A DNA stretch of 64,000 bases. Source: Campylobacter majalis (GTDB lineage: Bacteria; Campylobacterota; Campylobacteria; Campylobacterales; Campylobacteraceae). Where the stretch lies: contig NZ_CAJHOF010000002.1 of assembly GCF_905120465.1 (NCBI RefSeq), positions 62,001-126,000 of the forward strand, in the 5' to 3' direction. A program made the position numbers and the translations under genes. The notes beneath the pieces were generated by a model that worked only from the letters and a program-made list of their open reading frames with translations, did no database searches and was not told the origin of the DNA. This document shows positions 27,194-37,237 of this stretch, piece after piece. How positions within the stretch are numbered: the first letter of the stretch is position 1; each line of letters begins with the position of its first letter.

Positions 27194-28767
27194 AAACCAT
27201 TATTGTTTGTGACGCTTTGCATCCAATCGCAATACAATTACTTAAAAAAGAAGACGATTTAAATATAATTGATGCTGTAAATACTCCAAAAAGCGAACTA
27301 TATAGTATGTTGGCTGAGGCGGATGTTGCAATTACAAGAAGTCCAACAGATGTTGATGAAAAATTTTTAAGTTCTGCAAAAAAACTTAAAGCTGTTGTTC
27401 GTGCTGGTGTTGGAGTGGATAATGTCGATATTGATGGATGCTCAAGACGTGGCATAATCGCTATGAACGTTCCTACTGCAAACACAATTGCTGCTGTTGA
27501 GCTAACTATGGCACATATGTTGGCTGCTGCTAGATCGTTTCCTTATGCTCATAATGATTTAAAAGAACATAGAATTTGGAAGCGTGAAAAATGGTATGGG
27601 GTCGAGCTTTTTGACAAAAAGTTGGGCGTTATAGGATTTGGCAATATTGGCTCACGTGTGGCGGCTCGTGCAAAAGCATTTGGTATGCAAATAATAGCTT
27701 ACGATCCATATATTGATCCGGCTAAAGTTGTTGATATGGGTGGGGTTTATACTAAAAATTTTGATGATATTTTGCAATGTGATTTTATAACTATCCATAC
27801 GCCTAAAAACCAAGAAACTACAGATATAATAGGCAAAGATGAAATATATAAAATGAAAGATGGAGTAAGGCTGATAAACGTTGCTCGTGGCGGCTTGTAT
27901 AATGAAGAAGCTTTATATGAGGGCTTAAAAAGTGGCAAGATAGCCTTTGCTGGAATTGATGTGTTTAGTAAAGAGCCAGCTACTAATCACCCTTTGCTTG
28001 ATTTACCAAATGTCAGTGTGACAGCTCATCTTGGTGCAAATACTGTTGAAAGCCAGCAAAATATAGCTATTCAAGCTGTGGAAGCGGCTATAAGTGCAGC
28101 ACGTGGGATAAGCTATCCAAATGCTTTAAATTTACCAATTAAAACAGAAGATTTACCGCCATTTGTATCACCATATATCGAACTTACAAGCAAAATGGCT
28201 TTTTTAGCCGCTCAGATTAATAAAAAAGCCATAAAATCAATCCATGTTGAAGCACATGGTGAGATAAGCCAATACGTAAAATCAATGCTTACTTTTGCAC
28301 TTGTTGGTGCCTTAAAGGAGCATTTGGGCGAGAAGATAAACTATGTTAATGCTAAATTTATATGTGATGAAAAAGGCATAATCTATGATACTAGTGTATC
28401 TGGAAGCAGTGTATTTAAAAATAAAATTTCAGTCAAAATAGTAACAGAAACAGATGTTGCCATAGTTCGTGGAACTGTTTTTAATGAAAACGAACAACGT
28501 ATAGTCGAGATAAATGGCTTTAAGACGGATTTTAAACCAAAAGGTAAGATGATAATCTTTAAAAATAACGATATACCAGGCGTAATCGCACAAATTAGTT
28601 CGCTTTTGGCAGCTGAAAATATCAACATCGCAGATTTTCGCTTGGGTCGTGATAATTACGGCAAGGCACTTGCGGTTATACTTGTTGATGAAAAAATTAG
28701 CAAAGAGCTATTGGCTAAACTAAACGCTTTGGAAGTGTGTGTTTGGGTATCATACGTCTCTATATAA
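27190..28767 (+). CDS. serA: D-3-phosphoglycerate dehydrogenase
   Basis: First step of serine synthesis: oxidises 3-phosphoglycerate with NAD. The 525 residues correspond to the long form with an intervening domain and a C-terminal ACT domain. Motifs: RAGVGVDNVDIDG, GFGNIGSRVAARAKAFGM (NAD site), NVARGGLYNEEALYEG, and the catalytic His in VTAHLGANT. The ACT part is IIFKNNDIPGVIAQISSLLA. The ACT domain suggests serine feedback control (family knowledge). Confidence 0.95.
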   Translation: MKTIIVCDALHPIAIQLLKKEDDLNIIDAVNTPKSELYSMLAEADVAITRSPTDVDEKFLSSAKKLKAVVRAGVGVDNVDIDGCSRRGIIAMNVPTANTIAAVELTMAHMLAAARSFPYAHNDLKEHRIWKREKWYGVELFDKKLGVIGFGNIGSRVAARAKAFGMQIIAYDPYIDPAKVVDMGGVYTKNFDDILQCDFITIHTPKNQETTDIIGKDEIYKMKDGVRLINVARGGLYNEEALYEGLKSGKIAFAGIDVFSKEPATNHPLLDLPNVSVTAHLGANTVESQQNIAIQAVEAAISAARGISYPNALNLPIKTEDLPPFVSPYIELTSKMAFLAAQINKKAIKSIHVEAHGEISQYVKSMLTFALVGALKEHLGEKINYVNAKFICDEKGIIYDTSVSGSSVFKNKISVKIVTETDVAIVRGTVFNENEQRIVEINGFKTDFKPKGKMIIFKNNDIPGVIAQISSLLAAENINIADFRLGRDNYGKALAVILVDEKISKELLAKLNALEVCVWVSYVSI

Positions 28768-28799
28768 TACATGAGATGCAATTAATATCAAGGCTTTAG

Positions 28800-29243
28800 A
28801 TGAGAATTTTTATCATTGTTTTTTTGATTTTTATATTTATTTTGCTTTTTGGGCTTTTGATATTTGCCGTTAGACAATACTTAAGCAGTGGTTTTGTGTC
28901 TAATAAAAAAACAACTTCAAAAGCTGAATTAAGTGCAGATAAAGAGATTGGTATAAATGAGCTTTTGCAGCTTGTTAGCGACAATAATATAAGCAGAAAC
29001 GATCTATTTAGGTTATCGCAAATTTTTACAAAATTCTCCTTTCCGCCTAAAACCGGCAACGAACTTAGTAATGAGGCAAAGCTTTATTTGGATTTTGTTT
29101 TGCTTGTTGCTAGTCATAAAAATACTGATGCCAAACTTATAAGTTTTGTAAACAAAGAAAGTAAAGTAAAAAATCCAGCCTACGCCGTAGACATAGATCA
29201 ATATGAACAAACAGGCATAGAACAGCGTAAAAATAGAAAATAA
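28800..29243 (+). CDS. membrane-anchored hypothetical protein
   Basis: 147 residues with a strongly hydrophobic N-terminal segment (about 3-27) and a small hydrophilic C-terminal part predicted to be helical (INELLQLVSDNNISRNDLF, then LSNEAKLYLDFVLLVA). AAGG lies eight bases before the ATG. It follows serA by 32 bases and precedes the decayed MBOAT gene. No recognised family. Confidence 0.75.
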   Translation: MRIFIIVFLIFIFILLFGLLIFAVRQYLSSGFVSNKKTTSKAELSADKEIGINELLQLVSDNNISRNDLFRLSQIFTKFSFPPKTGNELSNEAKLYLDFVLLVASHKNTDAKLISFVNKESKVKNPAYAVDIDQYEQTGIEQRKNRK

Positions 29244-29266
29244 AATTGTTTTAAGAAAGAGACCAT

Positions 29267-30726
29267 ATGCTTTTTAACTCATATGAATTTATATTTTTGT
29301 TTTTGCCAATTGTATTTTTTGGCTATTTTTATCTAAACAAAAACGCCTTATCATATCCTAGCTAAAGGCTTTTTGGTTGCTTCATCTTTGTTTTTTTATG
29401 CCTTTTGGAATGTGCTTTATCTTGTGCTTATTTTAGGCTTCTATGATTTTTAATTTTTTGCTTAGCAAAAAGCTGATTAGTAGCCAAAATAGTCCAAATA
29501 AACGAAAAATTTTAATCTTTGGTATAAGTGCAAATTTGGCTCTGCTTGGCTATTTTAAATATGCCGATTTTTTCATAGATAACCTAAATTTTGCCCTAAA
29601 CTCCGACATTTCAAGGCTAAATTTACTTTTGCCACTTGCTATTAGCTTTTTTACATTTCAACAAATCGCTTATTTAGTCTATATGTCTAGCGGGGGGGGC
29701 GCACCGCTATAGCTTATTAGATTACGCACTTTTCGTTACATTTTTCCCACAGCTTATCACGGGACCAATCGTTCATCACAAACAGATGATGTCGCAATTT
29801 GCAAACATTCGCAACAAACTCATAAACTATAAAAATATCGCACTTGGACTTTTTATATTTTCTGTTGGACTATTTAAAAAAGTTGTCATAGCTGATAGTT
29901 TTGCTGTTTGGGCAACAAACGGCTTTGATAAGGCAGAAATTTTGACATTTTTTGAAGCTTGGGCTACTAGCCTTAGCTATACATTTGGGCTTTATTTTGA
30001 TTTTAGTGGATATTGTGATATGGCAATCGGTGTAGCACTGCTATTTAATATCTGTCTGTCGATAAATTTTAACTCTCCTTATAAATCGCTTGACATTCAA
30101 GAGTTTTGGCGTAGATGGCATATAACACTTGGTAAGTTTTTAAAAGACTATATCTATATCCCACTTGGTGGCAATCGCCAAGGAAAAGCACGAACATATA
30201 TAAATTTAATGACTACTTTTATAATCGGTGGCATCTGGCACGGAGCTGGCTGGACATTTGTATTTTGGGGATTTTTGCATGGCTTGGCGCTTGTAGTGCA
30301 TAGATTTTGGACTTCATTTGGGATAAAGATGAATAAAATTCTTGCTTGGTTTATTACATTTAACTTTGTAAATTTTGCTTGGATATTTTTCCGTGCAAAG
30401 GAATTTGATGATGCAATAAAGGTAATAAAGGGTATGGCAGGGCTTAGCGGAGTAGTCGTGCCAACATTTTTTGTAAGATTTGCTTTTTGGGTCAGCTGGG
30501 TATTGAAAGTGGAGCTTGGCTTACAGCTATTGCAAATAATGATAGTAAGAATTTAATCATATATCTTATACTCTCTTTTGTTTTTATTTTATATTTTAAA
30601 AATAGCATTGAAAAAATAGTATGTTTAAAATTTGGTGTTGCAACTTCTATATTTTGTGGATTTTGCCTTGCTTTGTTTGCTTTGTCGTTAAATAAAATCT
30701 CTGAGTTTTTATATTTTAATTTTTGA
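29267..30726 (+). pseudogene. MBOAT-family O-acyltransferase (AlgI/PatA type), frameshifted
   Basis: Membrane-bound O-acyltransferases of this family move acetyl groups across the membrane to modify a cell-wall or surface polymer. The sequence is complete end to end but in five frame segments: ATG at 29267 (MLFNSYEFIFLFLPIVFFGY); an extra base near 29357; an extra T near 29438; the G8 tract at 29692-29699, where one G fewer would join VYMSSGG to HRYSLLDYALFVTFFP; and a break near 30487. Family residues remain, including QEFWRRWHITLGKFLKDYIY and IIGGIWHGAGWTF with the active His. The G tract looks like a phase-variation switch now in the off state. The other breaks show the gene is decayed, or the assembly carries indel errors. 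Confidence 0.85.
29692..29699 (+). repeat. G8 homopolymer tract in the MBOAT gene
   Basis: Eight G in a row within an AT-rich coding region, the usual Campylobacter phase-variation signal. Reading frames on either side match if the tract has seven (or ten) G. Confidence 0.85.
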
Positions 30727-30735
30727 GGTCTAAAA

Positions 30736-31782
30736 ATGTCTGTTAAAAAATGGCTAGTCTTGTGCTTTTTTATATCGTTTTGTTTTATTTTTATTATTTT
30801 TATTATTTTTATGTTTAATTTTAAGGTCGATAGCTTAGGAATTATTTCAAGCGATAAAAATTTTTTAGCGAGGGCTGCATTTGAGTTAGAAAATGGAAAA
30901 ATAGTCGCCAGAATGCAAGACTATGATGATAGAATTTTAACAAAACACAGGCTAAACCACGCCACAGTAAAGGCAAAAACCATTGCCATAGGCTCATCTA
31001 GAACGATGCTTGTAACTAAAAATATGTTTTCTAAGAAATTTATTCCTTTTAAAAATTATACAGTTTCTGGTGATTATGTGGCAATTACCCAAATTTATCT
31101 AGATAAATTTAACAAATTCCCTGAAAATATCATAATCGGAGTTGATCCTTGGATTTTTAACTTTTATAATGGACAGATTAGATTTGTCTTTATTTATGAT
31201 GAGTATCAAAAGATGTTGGAAAAATTAGCCATAAAAAGTAAAGATAATAAAAATAAAATATTTAAAAATTTTTTATATCTCTTTTCGCTTGAATATGCAA
31301 TTAAAAACTATAATAATATGGATTTAAATTTTTATATTTCAAACACTATACAGATTGACGATTTTGTAATAGATACCGATGGAGCTAGGTATAACAAAAT
31401 AAGATCTTTAAATCCCGAAAAGGTTAAACATGAGGCAGTCGCATACACCAAAGGCGATGTTTATGGCTTGGTAAATTTTAAAAATATCGAAAGGGAGTTA
31501 TTTGAAAAATTTATAATATTCTTGCAAGAAAATGGCATAAATGTCTATATTTATCTTTTGCAATATCACCCTTATGTTTATGATTTTTTATCTCAAAATG
31601 CAAAATATAAGATTATAAATGATATTGAAAAATATCTGATTGAATTTGCCAAAGATAAAAACATTAAGCTTTTTGGATCGCATAATCCGCATATTTTAAA
31701 TCTTGACGACTCTTATTTTATAGATGGAATGCACCCTTTGCAAGAGGCTTATTTTAAAATTTTTACAGATTTATTTAAGTAA
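30736..31782 (+). CDS. membrane-anchored SGNH-like protein (putative O-acetylation partner)
   Basis: 348 residues: an N-terminal membrane segment (about 7-28) and a large exported domain. IAIGSSRTM (Ser87/Ser88) near the start and DGMHP (Asp330, His333) near the end have the spacing of the first and last blocks of SGNH/GDSL esterases and of AlgJ/AlgX/DltD-type partners of MBOAT proteins. GAGGT precedes the ATG, and the gene starts ten bases after the last MBOAT segment. It is therefore likely to be the periplasmic half of an O-acetylation pair. The frame is intact although the partner is broken. The DNA is noticeably AT-rich compared with ispG next door. Confidence 0.7.
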   Translation: MSVKKWLVLCFFISFCFIFIIFIIFMFNFKVDSLGIISSDKNFLARAAFELENGKIVARMQDYDDRILTKHRLNHATVKAKTIAIGSSRTMLVTKNMFSKKFIPFKNYTVSGDYVAITQIYLDKFNKFPENIIIGVDPWIFNFYNGQIRFVFIYDEYQKMLEKLAIKSKDNKNKIFKNFLYLFSLEYAIKNYNNMDLNFYISNTIQIDDFVIDTDGARYNKIRSLNPEKVKHEAVAYTKGDVYGLVNFKNIERELFEKFIIFLQENGINVYIYLLQYHPYVYDFLSQNAKYKIINDIEKYLIEFAKDKNIKLFGSHNPHILNLDDSYFIDGMHPLQEAYFKIFTDLFK

Positions 31783-31841
31783 ATTTATCATAATAAAAAC
31801 AAAATTTAGCTAATATCTCACAAAAATTTAAAGGCAAAATT

Positions 31842-32900
31842 TTGCAAAGATACCCAACAAAACAGATTAAAATCAGAGATGTAAAGATCGGTGGAGACGC
31901 TCCGATATCCGTGCAGTCAATGACATTTTCAAAGACAAAGGATGTAAAAGGCACATTAGAGCAGATAAATCGGCTCTATTTTGCTGGTTGTGACATCGTG
32001 CGTTGTGCGGTTTTTGATAAAGAAGACACGATCGCACTTCGCGAAGTGGTTGCTCAAAGTCCGCTACCAGTCGTGGCTGATATTCACTTTAATCACAACT
32101 ATGCTGTGATCGTGAGTGAATTTGTCGATGCGATCCGTATAAATCCTGGCAATATCGGCTCAGCAAAGCACATCAAAGCGGTCGTTGATGCGTGTAAGCA
32201 GCGAAATTTACCGATACGAATCGGCGTAAATTCTGGCTCACTTGAAAAGCAGTTTGAAGATAAGTATGGTCGCAGTGTTGAAGCTATGGTGCAAAGTGCG
32301 CTGTATAATATAAAACTGCTTGAAGATTTTGATTTTACAGACATTAAAATTTCGCTTAAATCAAGCGATGTCGAGCGGACTATGGCGGCATATAGGGCAC
32401 TTCGTCCGCTGGTTCATTATCCATTTCATCTTGGTGTAACTGAGGCTGGAACGACATTTCACGCGACCATAAAGTCAGCCATAGCACTTGGTGGACTTTT
32501 GATGGAAGGTATTGGCGATACGATGCGGGTTAGTATAACTGGAGAGCTTGAAGAGGAGATTAAAGTAGCAAAAGCGATCCTAAAAGATAGCGGTCGTCAG
32601 CGTGAGGGGCTAAATATCATCTCGTGTCCGACCTGTGGGAGGCTGCAAGCGGATTTGATGGCGGCTGTAAAGCTAGTTGAAGAAAAAACAAAGCACATCA
32701 AAGAGCCATTAAATGTGAGCGTAATGGGCTGTGTGGTAAATGCGATTGGAGAGGCAAAAGGTGCTGATGTAGCGATAGCCTTTGGGCGTGGTGATGGGCT
32801 TATAATGCGTCACGGCGAGGTTGTAGCAAAGCTAAAAGAAGCCGAGCTAGTCGATCGCTTTTTGGCTGAGATTGATGATGAGATAAAATCAAGAGCGTGA
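31842..32900 (+). CDS. ispG: 4-hydroxy-3-methylbut-2-en-1-yl diphosphate synthase
   Basis: Penultimate enzyme of the MEP isoprenoid pathway, a 4Fe-4S protein. 352 residues from a TTG start with AAAGG seven bases upstream. Motifs: [35 protein letters not shown] and [17 protein letters not shown] with the cluster cysteines. The frame is normal. Base composition is not: two 60-base lines counted by hand hold 28 (32041) and 34 (32761) G+C, against 14 and 21 for two lines of dnaB next door (33301, 33901). Confidence 0.95.
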   Translation: MQRYPTKQIKIRDVKIGGDAPISVQSMTFSKTKDVKGTLEQINRLYFAGCDIVRCAVFDKEDTIALREVVAQSPLPVVADIHFNHNYAVIVSEFVDAIRINPGNIGSAKHIKAVVDACKQRNLPIRIGVNSGSLEKQFEDKYGRSVEAMVQSALYNIKLLEDFDFTDIKISLKSSDVERTMAAYRALRPLVHYPFHLGVTEAGTTFHATIKSAIALGGLLMEGIGDTMRVSITGELEEEIKVAKAILKDSGRQREGLNIISCPTCGRLQADLMAAVKLVEEKTKHIKEPLNVSVMGCVVNAIGEAKGADVAIAFGRGDGLIMRHGEVVAKLKEAELVDRFLAEIDDEIKSRA

Positions 32901-32986
32901 GTTTAAATCGCTCTGAAATTTTAAGAAATTTGGCTTGGTTTTAGAGCTAAATTTAGCTGTATTAGGCAAAATATAAAACAAGTAAA

Positions 32987-33016
32987 GGCGGCAAAGTAAG
33001 GCAAATTTAAGCCGCC
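32987..33016 (+). promoter_or_regulatory. GC-rich hairpin between ispG and dnaB
   Basis: GGCGGC and GCCGCC pair across an 18-base loop, 17 bases before the dnaB ATG and just ahead of its AAAGG site. A separate palindrome AGCTAAATTTAGCT lies at 32945-32958. Either could end ispG transcription; the first could also affect dnaB translation. Neither has a T-run. Confidence 0.45.
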
Positions 33017-33033
33017 AAAACAAAAGGAAAAAT

Positions 33034-34440
33034 ATGGCAAAAGCAAAATTTGAAAACATAGATATGCACAACCTTTATGACCTTGATATGGAGCGTGCAA
33101 TACTTAGTTCTATTTTTTTAAATGCCGATATCTTAGGTGACTTGATTGATATTTTAAAACCGCAAGACTTCTTTTTAAAGGCACATTCTGATATATATAA
33201 AGCGATGAATGAGTGCTTAAATGAAAATAAACCAGTTGCAACAGGATTTATAAAAAACAAGCTTGGTATGGCTTATGATGAGTCAGTAATGGTGGAAATT
33301 TTTGATATAAACGCAATAGTTGATGTTATAAGTTATGCAAAAGAATTAAAAGAAAAGTCAATTAAGAGAGGTTTGGTTAAATTAGCTCAAAAAGTTCCAG
33401 AAAAAGTGAGTGAAGATAGAGCTACGCGTGATATTGTCGATGAAATTTCATCAGATATATATTCACTAACTGATGCAACTCGTCAAGGGGTGATGAAAAA
33501 GTCTCCAGAGATAATAAATGATGTTATTGAGTATCTAAAAGAGCGTGCAAAAAATAAAGATAGTGTTGGGTTAAATACTGGCTTTCATATGCTAAATCAA
33601 AAAACAAATGGTTTTAAAAATGGAGATTTGATAATCGTAGCTGCTCGTCCAGCGATGGGTAAAACTACGCTTTGTTTAAATTTTATGCAACATGTGCTTG
33701 AAGCAGACAAGGGTGTCGTGTTTTTCTCTTTAGAGATGCCAGCGGAGCAGATTATGATGAGAATGCTCTCAGCTAAGACTTCAATCCCACTTCAATCAAT
33801 CATTAATTCGCAAATGAGCGATGATGAGATAGCTAGAATGACTGATGCGTGTGAGTATATGAGTAATAAAAAACTATTTGTGTTTGATAGTGGTGAAGCA
33901 AATATTCATCAAATACGAACACAAATGCGCAAACTAAAGGCGTCAAATCCTGAAATTTCGCTTTGTGTTATTGATTATATTGGGCTTATGACAAGCACTA
34001 GCAATTTTAGTGAAAGACATTTGCAAATTGCTGATATTTCGCGTGGATTAAAGCTTTTAGCACGTGAGTTAAATATGCCTATTATTGCACTATCTCAGCT
34101 TAATCGTGGATTGGAAAGTAGGGCAGATAAGCGCCCTATGATGAGTGACTTGCGTGAATCTGGTGCGATAGAGCAAGATGCTGATGTAGTGTTGTTTGTG
34201 TATCGTGAAAATGTCTATTTAGAGCGTGAAGAAAAAGAAAAAGCAGAACAAGCCAAAAAAGATGGCAAAGAGTATGTTTCAAAATTTAATCCAAATAAAC
34301 TAGAAGAAAATGCAGAAATTATTATCGGCAAAAATAGAAACGGTGAGACAGGGCATGTTGATGTGAAATTTCATAGTAGATTTACTAGATTTGTTGATCC
34401 TAGTTTTGAGCCTGATGAGATTGTTGAGTTTAATGGCTAG
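33034..34440 (+). CDS. dnaB: replicative DNA helicase
   Basis: Hexameric helicase of the replication fork, 468 residues. The N-terminal domain begins with MERAILSSIFLN, the linker follows, and the RecA-like motor has Walker A in ARPAMGKTT (about 204-212), Walker B in LCVIDYIGLM, and the C-terminal ALSQLNRGLESR and DLRESGAIEQDADVVLFV. AAAGG precedes the ATG. The last base of its TAG is the first base of the comEC GTG. Confidence 0.97.
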   Translation: MAKAKFENIDMHNLYDLDMERAILSSIFLNADILGDLIDILKPQDFFLKAHSDIYKAMNECLNENKPVATGFIKNKLGMAYDESVMVEIFDINAIVDVISYAKELKEKSIKRGLVKLAQKVPEKVSEDRATRDIVDEISSDIYSLTDATRQGVMKKSPEIINDVIEYLKERAKNKDSVGLNTGFHMLNQKTNGFKNGDLIIVAARPAMGKTTLCLNFMQHVLEADKGVVFFSLEMPAEQIMMRMLSAKTSIPLQSIINSQMSDDEIARMTDACEYMSNKKLFVFDSGEANIHQIRTQMRKLKASNPEISLCVIDYIGLMTSTSNFSERHLQIADISRGLKLLARELNMPIIALSQLNRGLESRADKRPMMSDLRESGAIEQDADVVLFVYRENVYLEREEKEKAEQAKKDGKEYVSKFNPNKLEENAEIIIGKNRNGETGHVDVKFHSRFTRFVDPSFEPDEIVEFNG

Positions 34441-35681
34441 TGCCACTATTTAAAAATTTAAGGCAATTTTTATATTTTTTATTAGTTTTATTGGTAATTT
34501 TTAGTGCCAATATCTATCTAAAATGGCGAGAATATCAAGACTTTTTGGAACTAAATGAGCATGAAATAGTTGCCAAAATACAGCGTGATTATTTTAAAAG
34601 AAACAAAAATGGCAACAAATACAGAGTTTTGCTCTTAGATGCTAAAAAATACTCTTTTTATACTGTTGCTACTAAAAATACTAAAATTTCAGATTATGTA
34701 AGAGTTGAAATTTTTACCCTTGATGTGACGTTTGCTAGTTATTTAAAAGGTAGATTTTATATGCCAACATCTAAAATTTCTAGCATAAATTTAGCAAAAA
34801 ACACAAAAGACAAAGCTATAAATTTCATCGCTTCACAGCATCAAAATAGTAAAATTTCAGAGTTTTACACAGCTTTGTATTTTGCTGAGCCTATTTCATC
34901 TGAGCTTAGAAGCGAGATTACAAAATGGGGTGCATCGCATTTGATTGCTATTAGCGGATATCATTTGGGTTTTATTTTGAGCGTGTTTTATCTGTTTTTA
35001 ATGCCTGCTTTTAAGATGATTTATGCTAGATTTTGTCCTTGGCGCAACTTTAAGATAGATATTTTTTGTATATCATTGCTATTTTTAAGTGGTTACTTTT
35101 TGATTTTAGGCGTTGTGCCTAGCTTTTTTAGGGCATTTGTTTTGGTGCTTATAGGATTTTATTTTGCTTATAAAAATATTAAAATTTTAAGTTTTGAGAC
35201 ACTTTTTATAGTTGTTGCAATTTGTATATGTGTTTATCCGTCTTTGATTTTAAATATTGGATTTTATCTGTCTGTTATGGGCGTTTTTTATATATATTTA
35301 TATTTGCATCATTTTAGAGATGTTTGTGGGAAAATGGCTCATATTTTTTGTCTAAATATCTATATGTTTTTTGTAATGCAAGTTTGTGTATTATACTTTT
35401 TTCCTCTTATTAGTTTTCAACAATTTGGTGTTTTGGGGTTAAATTTCGTATTTTTGTTGTTTTATCCTATAAGTGTGCTTTTGCATATTTTTGGATATGG
35501 TTGGCTTATGGATGAGATATTGTTAAAATTTCTTGCTACGGATTTAAACCATGTAAATGCCGAAATTTCAACATTTGAATTTATTGTTTATAATATTTTA
35601 AGCATATTTGCTATCAGATCAAAATTTTTAAGCATTACTGTTTTGTTTATTGGCATTTTGACATTTTTGTTTTTGCTCTAA
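34440..35681 (+). CDS. comEC: ComEC/Rec2-family DNA uptake channel
   Basis: Inner-membrane channel for single-stranded DNA entry during natural transformation. 413 residues with an N-terminal membrane segment, an OB-like extracytoplasmic part, and the competence membrane domain from about residue 140 (LYFAEPISSELRSEI, then HLIAISGYHLGF). It lacks the C-terminal metallo-hydrolase domain found in many ComEC proteins; the short form is usual in Campylobacter and Helicobacter. GTG start directly on the dnaB stop. Its last 54 bases overlap the end of the converging yihY gene. dprA, also a transformation gene, is 0.8 kb away. Confidence 0.88.
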   Translation: MPLFKNLRQFLYFLLVLLVIFSANIYLKWREYQDFLELNEHEIVAKIQRDYFKRNKNGNKYRVLLLDAKKYSFYTVATKNTKISDYVRVEIFTLDVTFASYLKGRFYMPTSKISSINLAKNTKDKAINFIASQHQNSKISEFYTALYFAEPISSELRSEITKWGASHLIAISGYHLGFILSVFYLFLMPAFKMIYARFCPWRNFKIDIFCISLLFLSGYFLILGVVPSFFRAFVLVLIGFYFAYKNIKILSFETLFIVVAICICVYPSLILNIGFYLSVMGVFYIYLYLHHFRDVCGKMAHIFCLNIYMFFVMQVCVLYFFPLISFQQFGVLGLNFVFLLFYPISVLLHIFGYGWLMDEILLKFLATDLNHVNAEISTFEFIVYNILSIFAIRSKFLSITVLFIGILTFLFLL

Positions 35682-36452
35682 ATAACTAGCTATTTTAAGC
35701 CCATATAAAAAAATAATCCACGACACATATACCCACAGTATAAAAAACAACATAACTGAAAATGAACCATAAATGCTTGAGTATGTTTTGTTGCTCATAG
35801 CATAATAAACAAATGCACTTTTTCCTAGATACCACACCAGTGAGCCTACAAATGAACCAATTAGTGCATTTTTAAAACGCATAGGTTCGCTTACGCTTAT
35901 TAGATAAACCACGCAAAACATTATCCAAATCACAAGATATGGAAAGACACTTAAGAAATTCAAGCCACTTGTGTATTGGTTTGAATTTAGTAAATTTTGA
36001 ATTAAATTAGACAGATAAAAGCTAAGAGCAAGTCCCATTGGAGCCAGCGTTAAAAGTGTCCAGTATGAACTAACCAGGCTCCATAAGCTTCGTTTTTTTG
36101 CTTTTGTTATTTTTAAGATTATCCTTTCATATTGTGTAAAAAACATTGTGCTTGTAAAAACAACAGCGACAAAGCCCATGATGCCTAAATTTACACTATT
36201 TTTCATAAAATTTTGCAAATATTTGCTCATAACATCTTGATGCGTTGGAAGCATTGAGTTAAAGATAAATTCTTCTATTTTTGAATAATATTCTGTAAAA
36301 ACTGGCATTTGTGTAAATAACGAAAGAGTGATTAAAAGAAGTGGGATAATTGACATAATTGTATGAAAGCTAAGACTAGAGGCATACATGTTTATATTGT
36401 TGTCTTTTATGTCTTTTAAAATTTTAATATATTTTTTGCATTTTTCTTTCAT
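35628..36452 (-). CDS. YihY/BrkB-family inner-membrane protein
   Basis: 274 residues with six or so membrane helices and the family pattern NMYASSLSFHTIMSIIPLLL near the N-terminus, VFTSTMFFTQYERI in the middle and SVMLFFILWVYVSWIIFLYG toward the C-terminus. The family was once called ribonuclease BN, which is no longer accepted; its transport role is unclear. AAGGAT precedes the ATG. It is last in the leftward ilvC-yibQ-dprA-yihY run, and its 3' end overlaps comEC. Confidence 0.88.
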   Translation of the reverse strand: MKEKCKKYIKILKDIKDNNINMYASSLSFHTIMSIIPLLLITLSLFTQMPVFTEYYSKIEEFIFNSMLPTHQDVMSKYLQNFMKNSVNLGIMGFVAVVFTSTMFFTQYERIILKITKAKKRSLWSLVSSYWTLLTLAPMGLALSFYLSNLIQNLLNSNQYTSGLNFLSVFPYLVIWIMFCVVYLISVSEPMRFKNALIGSFVGSLVWYLGKSAFVYYAMSNKTYSSIYGSFSVMLFFILWVYVSWIIFLYGLKIASYLEQKQKCQNANKQNSNA

Positions 36453-36454
36453 TT

Positions 36455-37237
36455 TTATCCTTTTGTTTTTACGATTAAATTATTTATGATTAACTTATTA
36501 TCTAGTTCGTATTCATAAATTATTTGTCCAAATTTATTTAAGGCATCGTTTAAACTCACACCATATTTGCAAAATTCTAAAATTTCATCTTTTTCTTTGA
36601 GCTTTAAAATATAGTTTGATTTAAATTTCATAGCAAACTCATCTATATCATCTATTAATGTCGCCTTGCCATCTTTTAATAGCTTATTTGTTCCATTGCT
36701 TTCATTGTATCGTTGTGGCAATACATAAATTGGCACTCCGATTTCATGGGCTATTCTTGCACTTTGCATTGAACCGCTATTTATATCGGCTTGTGCGATT
36801 ACAAGTGCTTTGCTAAGTGCAACAACTATGCGATTTCGCTCTAAAAACTGATGCTGTAATGGTGTTTTGTCTGGCTCATATTCGCTTATAGCTAAAGCAT
36901 TTTGATTGATTTGTGATAGTATTTTGGAATTTGTGCGAGGGTAGAGTATATTTAGCCCATTTGCATAAACGGCTATAGTGTATGGATATGCTGCTTCATG
37001 TGCTGTGATATCTACGCCTAATGCACCACCACTAACTACGCAAACACTATAGCTTTTTAAAGCATAGGCTAGATTTTGAACCATATTTTTTGTATATGCT
37101 GATGCTTTGCGTGAGCCAACTATTGCGACTTTATTCATGCTAAGTAAATTTTTATTGCCTAGGTAATTTAGTTTTTTGGGTGGATTTTTTAATCTTTTTA
37201 AGTCGTCTGAAAGCTCATCTAGGTTTATTAAATTCAT
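36455..37237 (-). CDS. dprA: DNA-processing protein DprA
   Basis: Binds incoming single-stranded DNA in transformation and loads RecA. 260 residues, Rossmann-like: VAIVGSRKASAYT, VVSGGALGVDITAHEAA, ERNRIVVALS and IAQADINSGSM are typical. The protein is short (many DprA are 290-380) because the N-terminal SAM part is missing, as in related genera. The start overlaps the yibQ-like stop by 4 bases. Confidence 0.93.
   Translation of the reverse strand: MNLINLDELSDDLKRLKNPPKKLNYLGNKNLLSMNKVAIVGSRKASAYTKNMVQNLAYALKSYSVCVVSGGALGVDITAHEAAYPYTIAVYANGLNILYPRTNSKILSQINQNALAISEYEPDKTPLQHQFLERNRIVVALSKALVIAQADINSGSMQSARIAHEIGVPIYVLPQRYNESNGTNKLLKDGKATLIDDIDEFAMKFKSNYILKLKEKDEILEFCKYGVSLNDALNKFGQIIYEYELDNKLIINNLIVKTKG

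Noticed and set aside
34440-35681. comEC as a truncated gene
   Set aside because: The missing metallo-hydrolase domain is normal for this group and the frame is intact.
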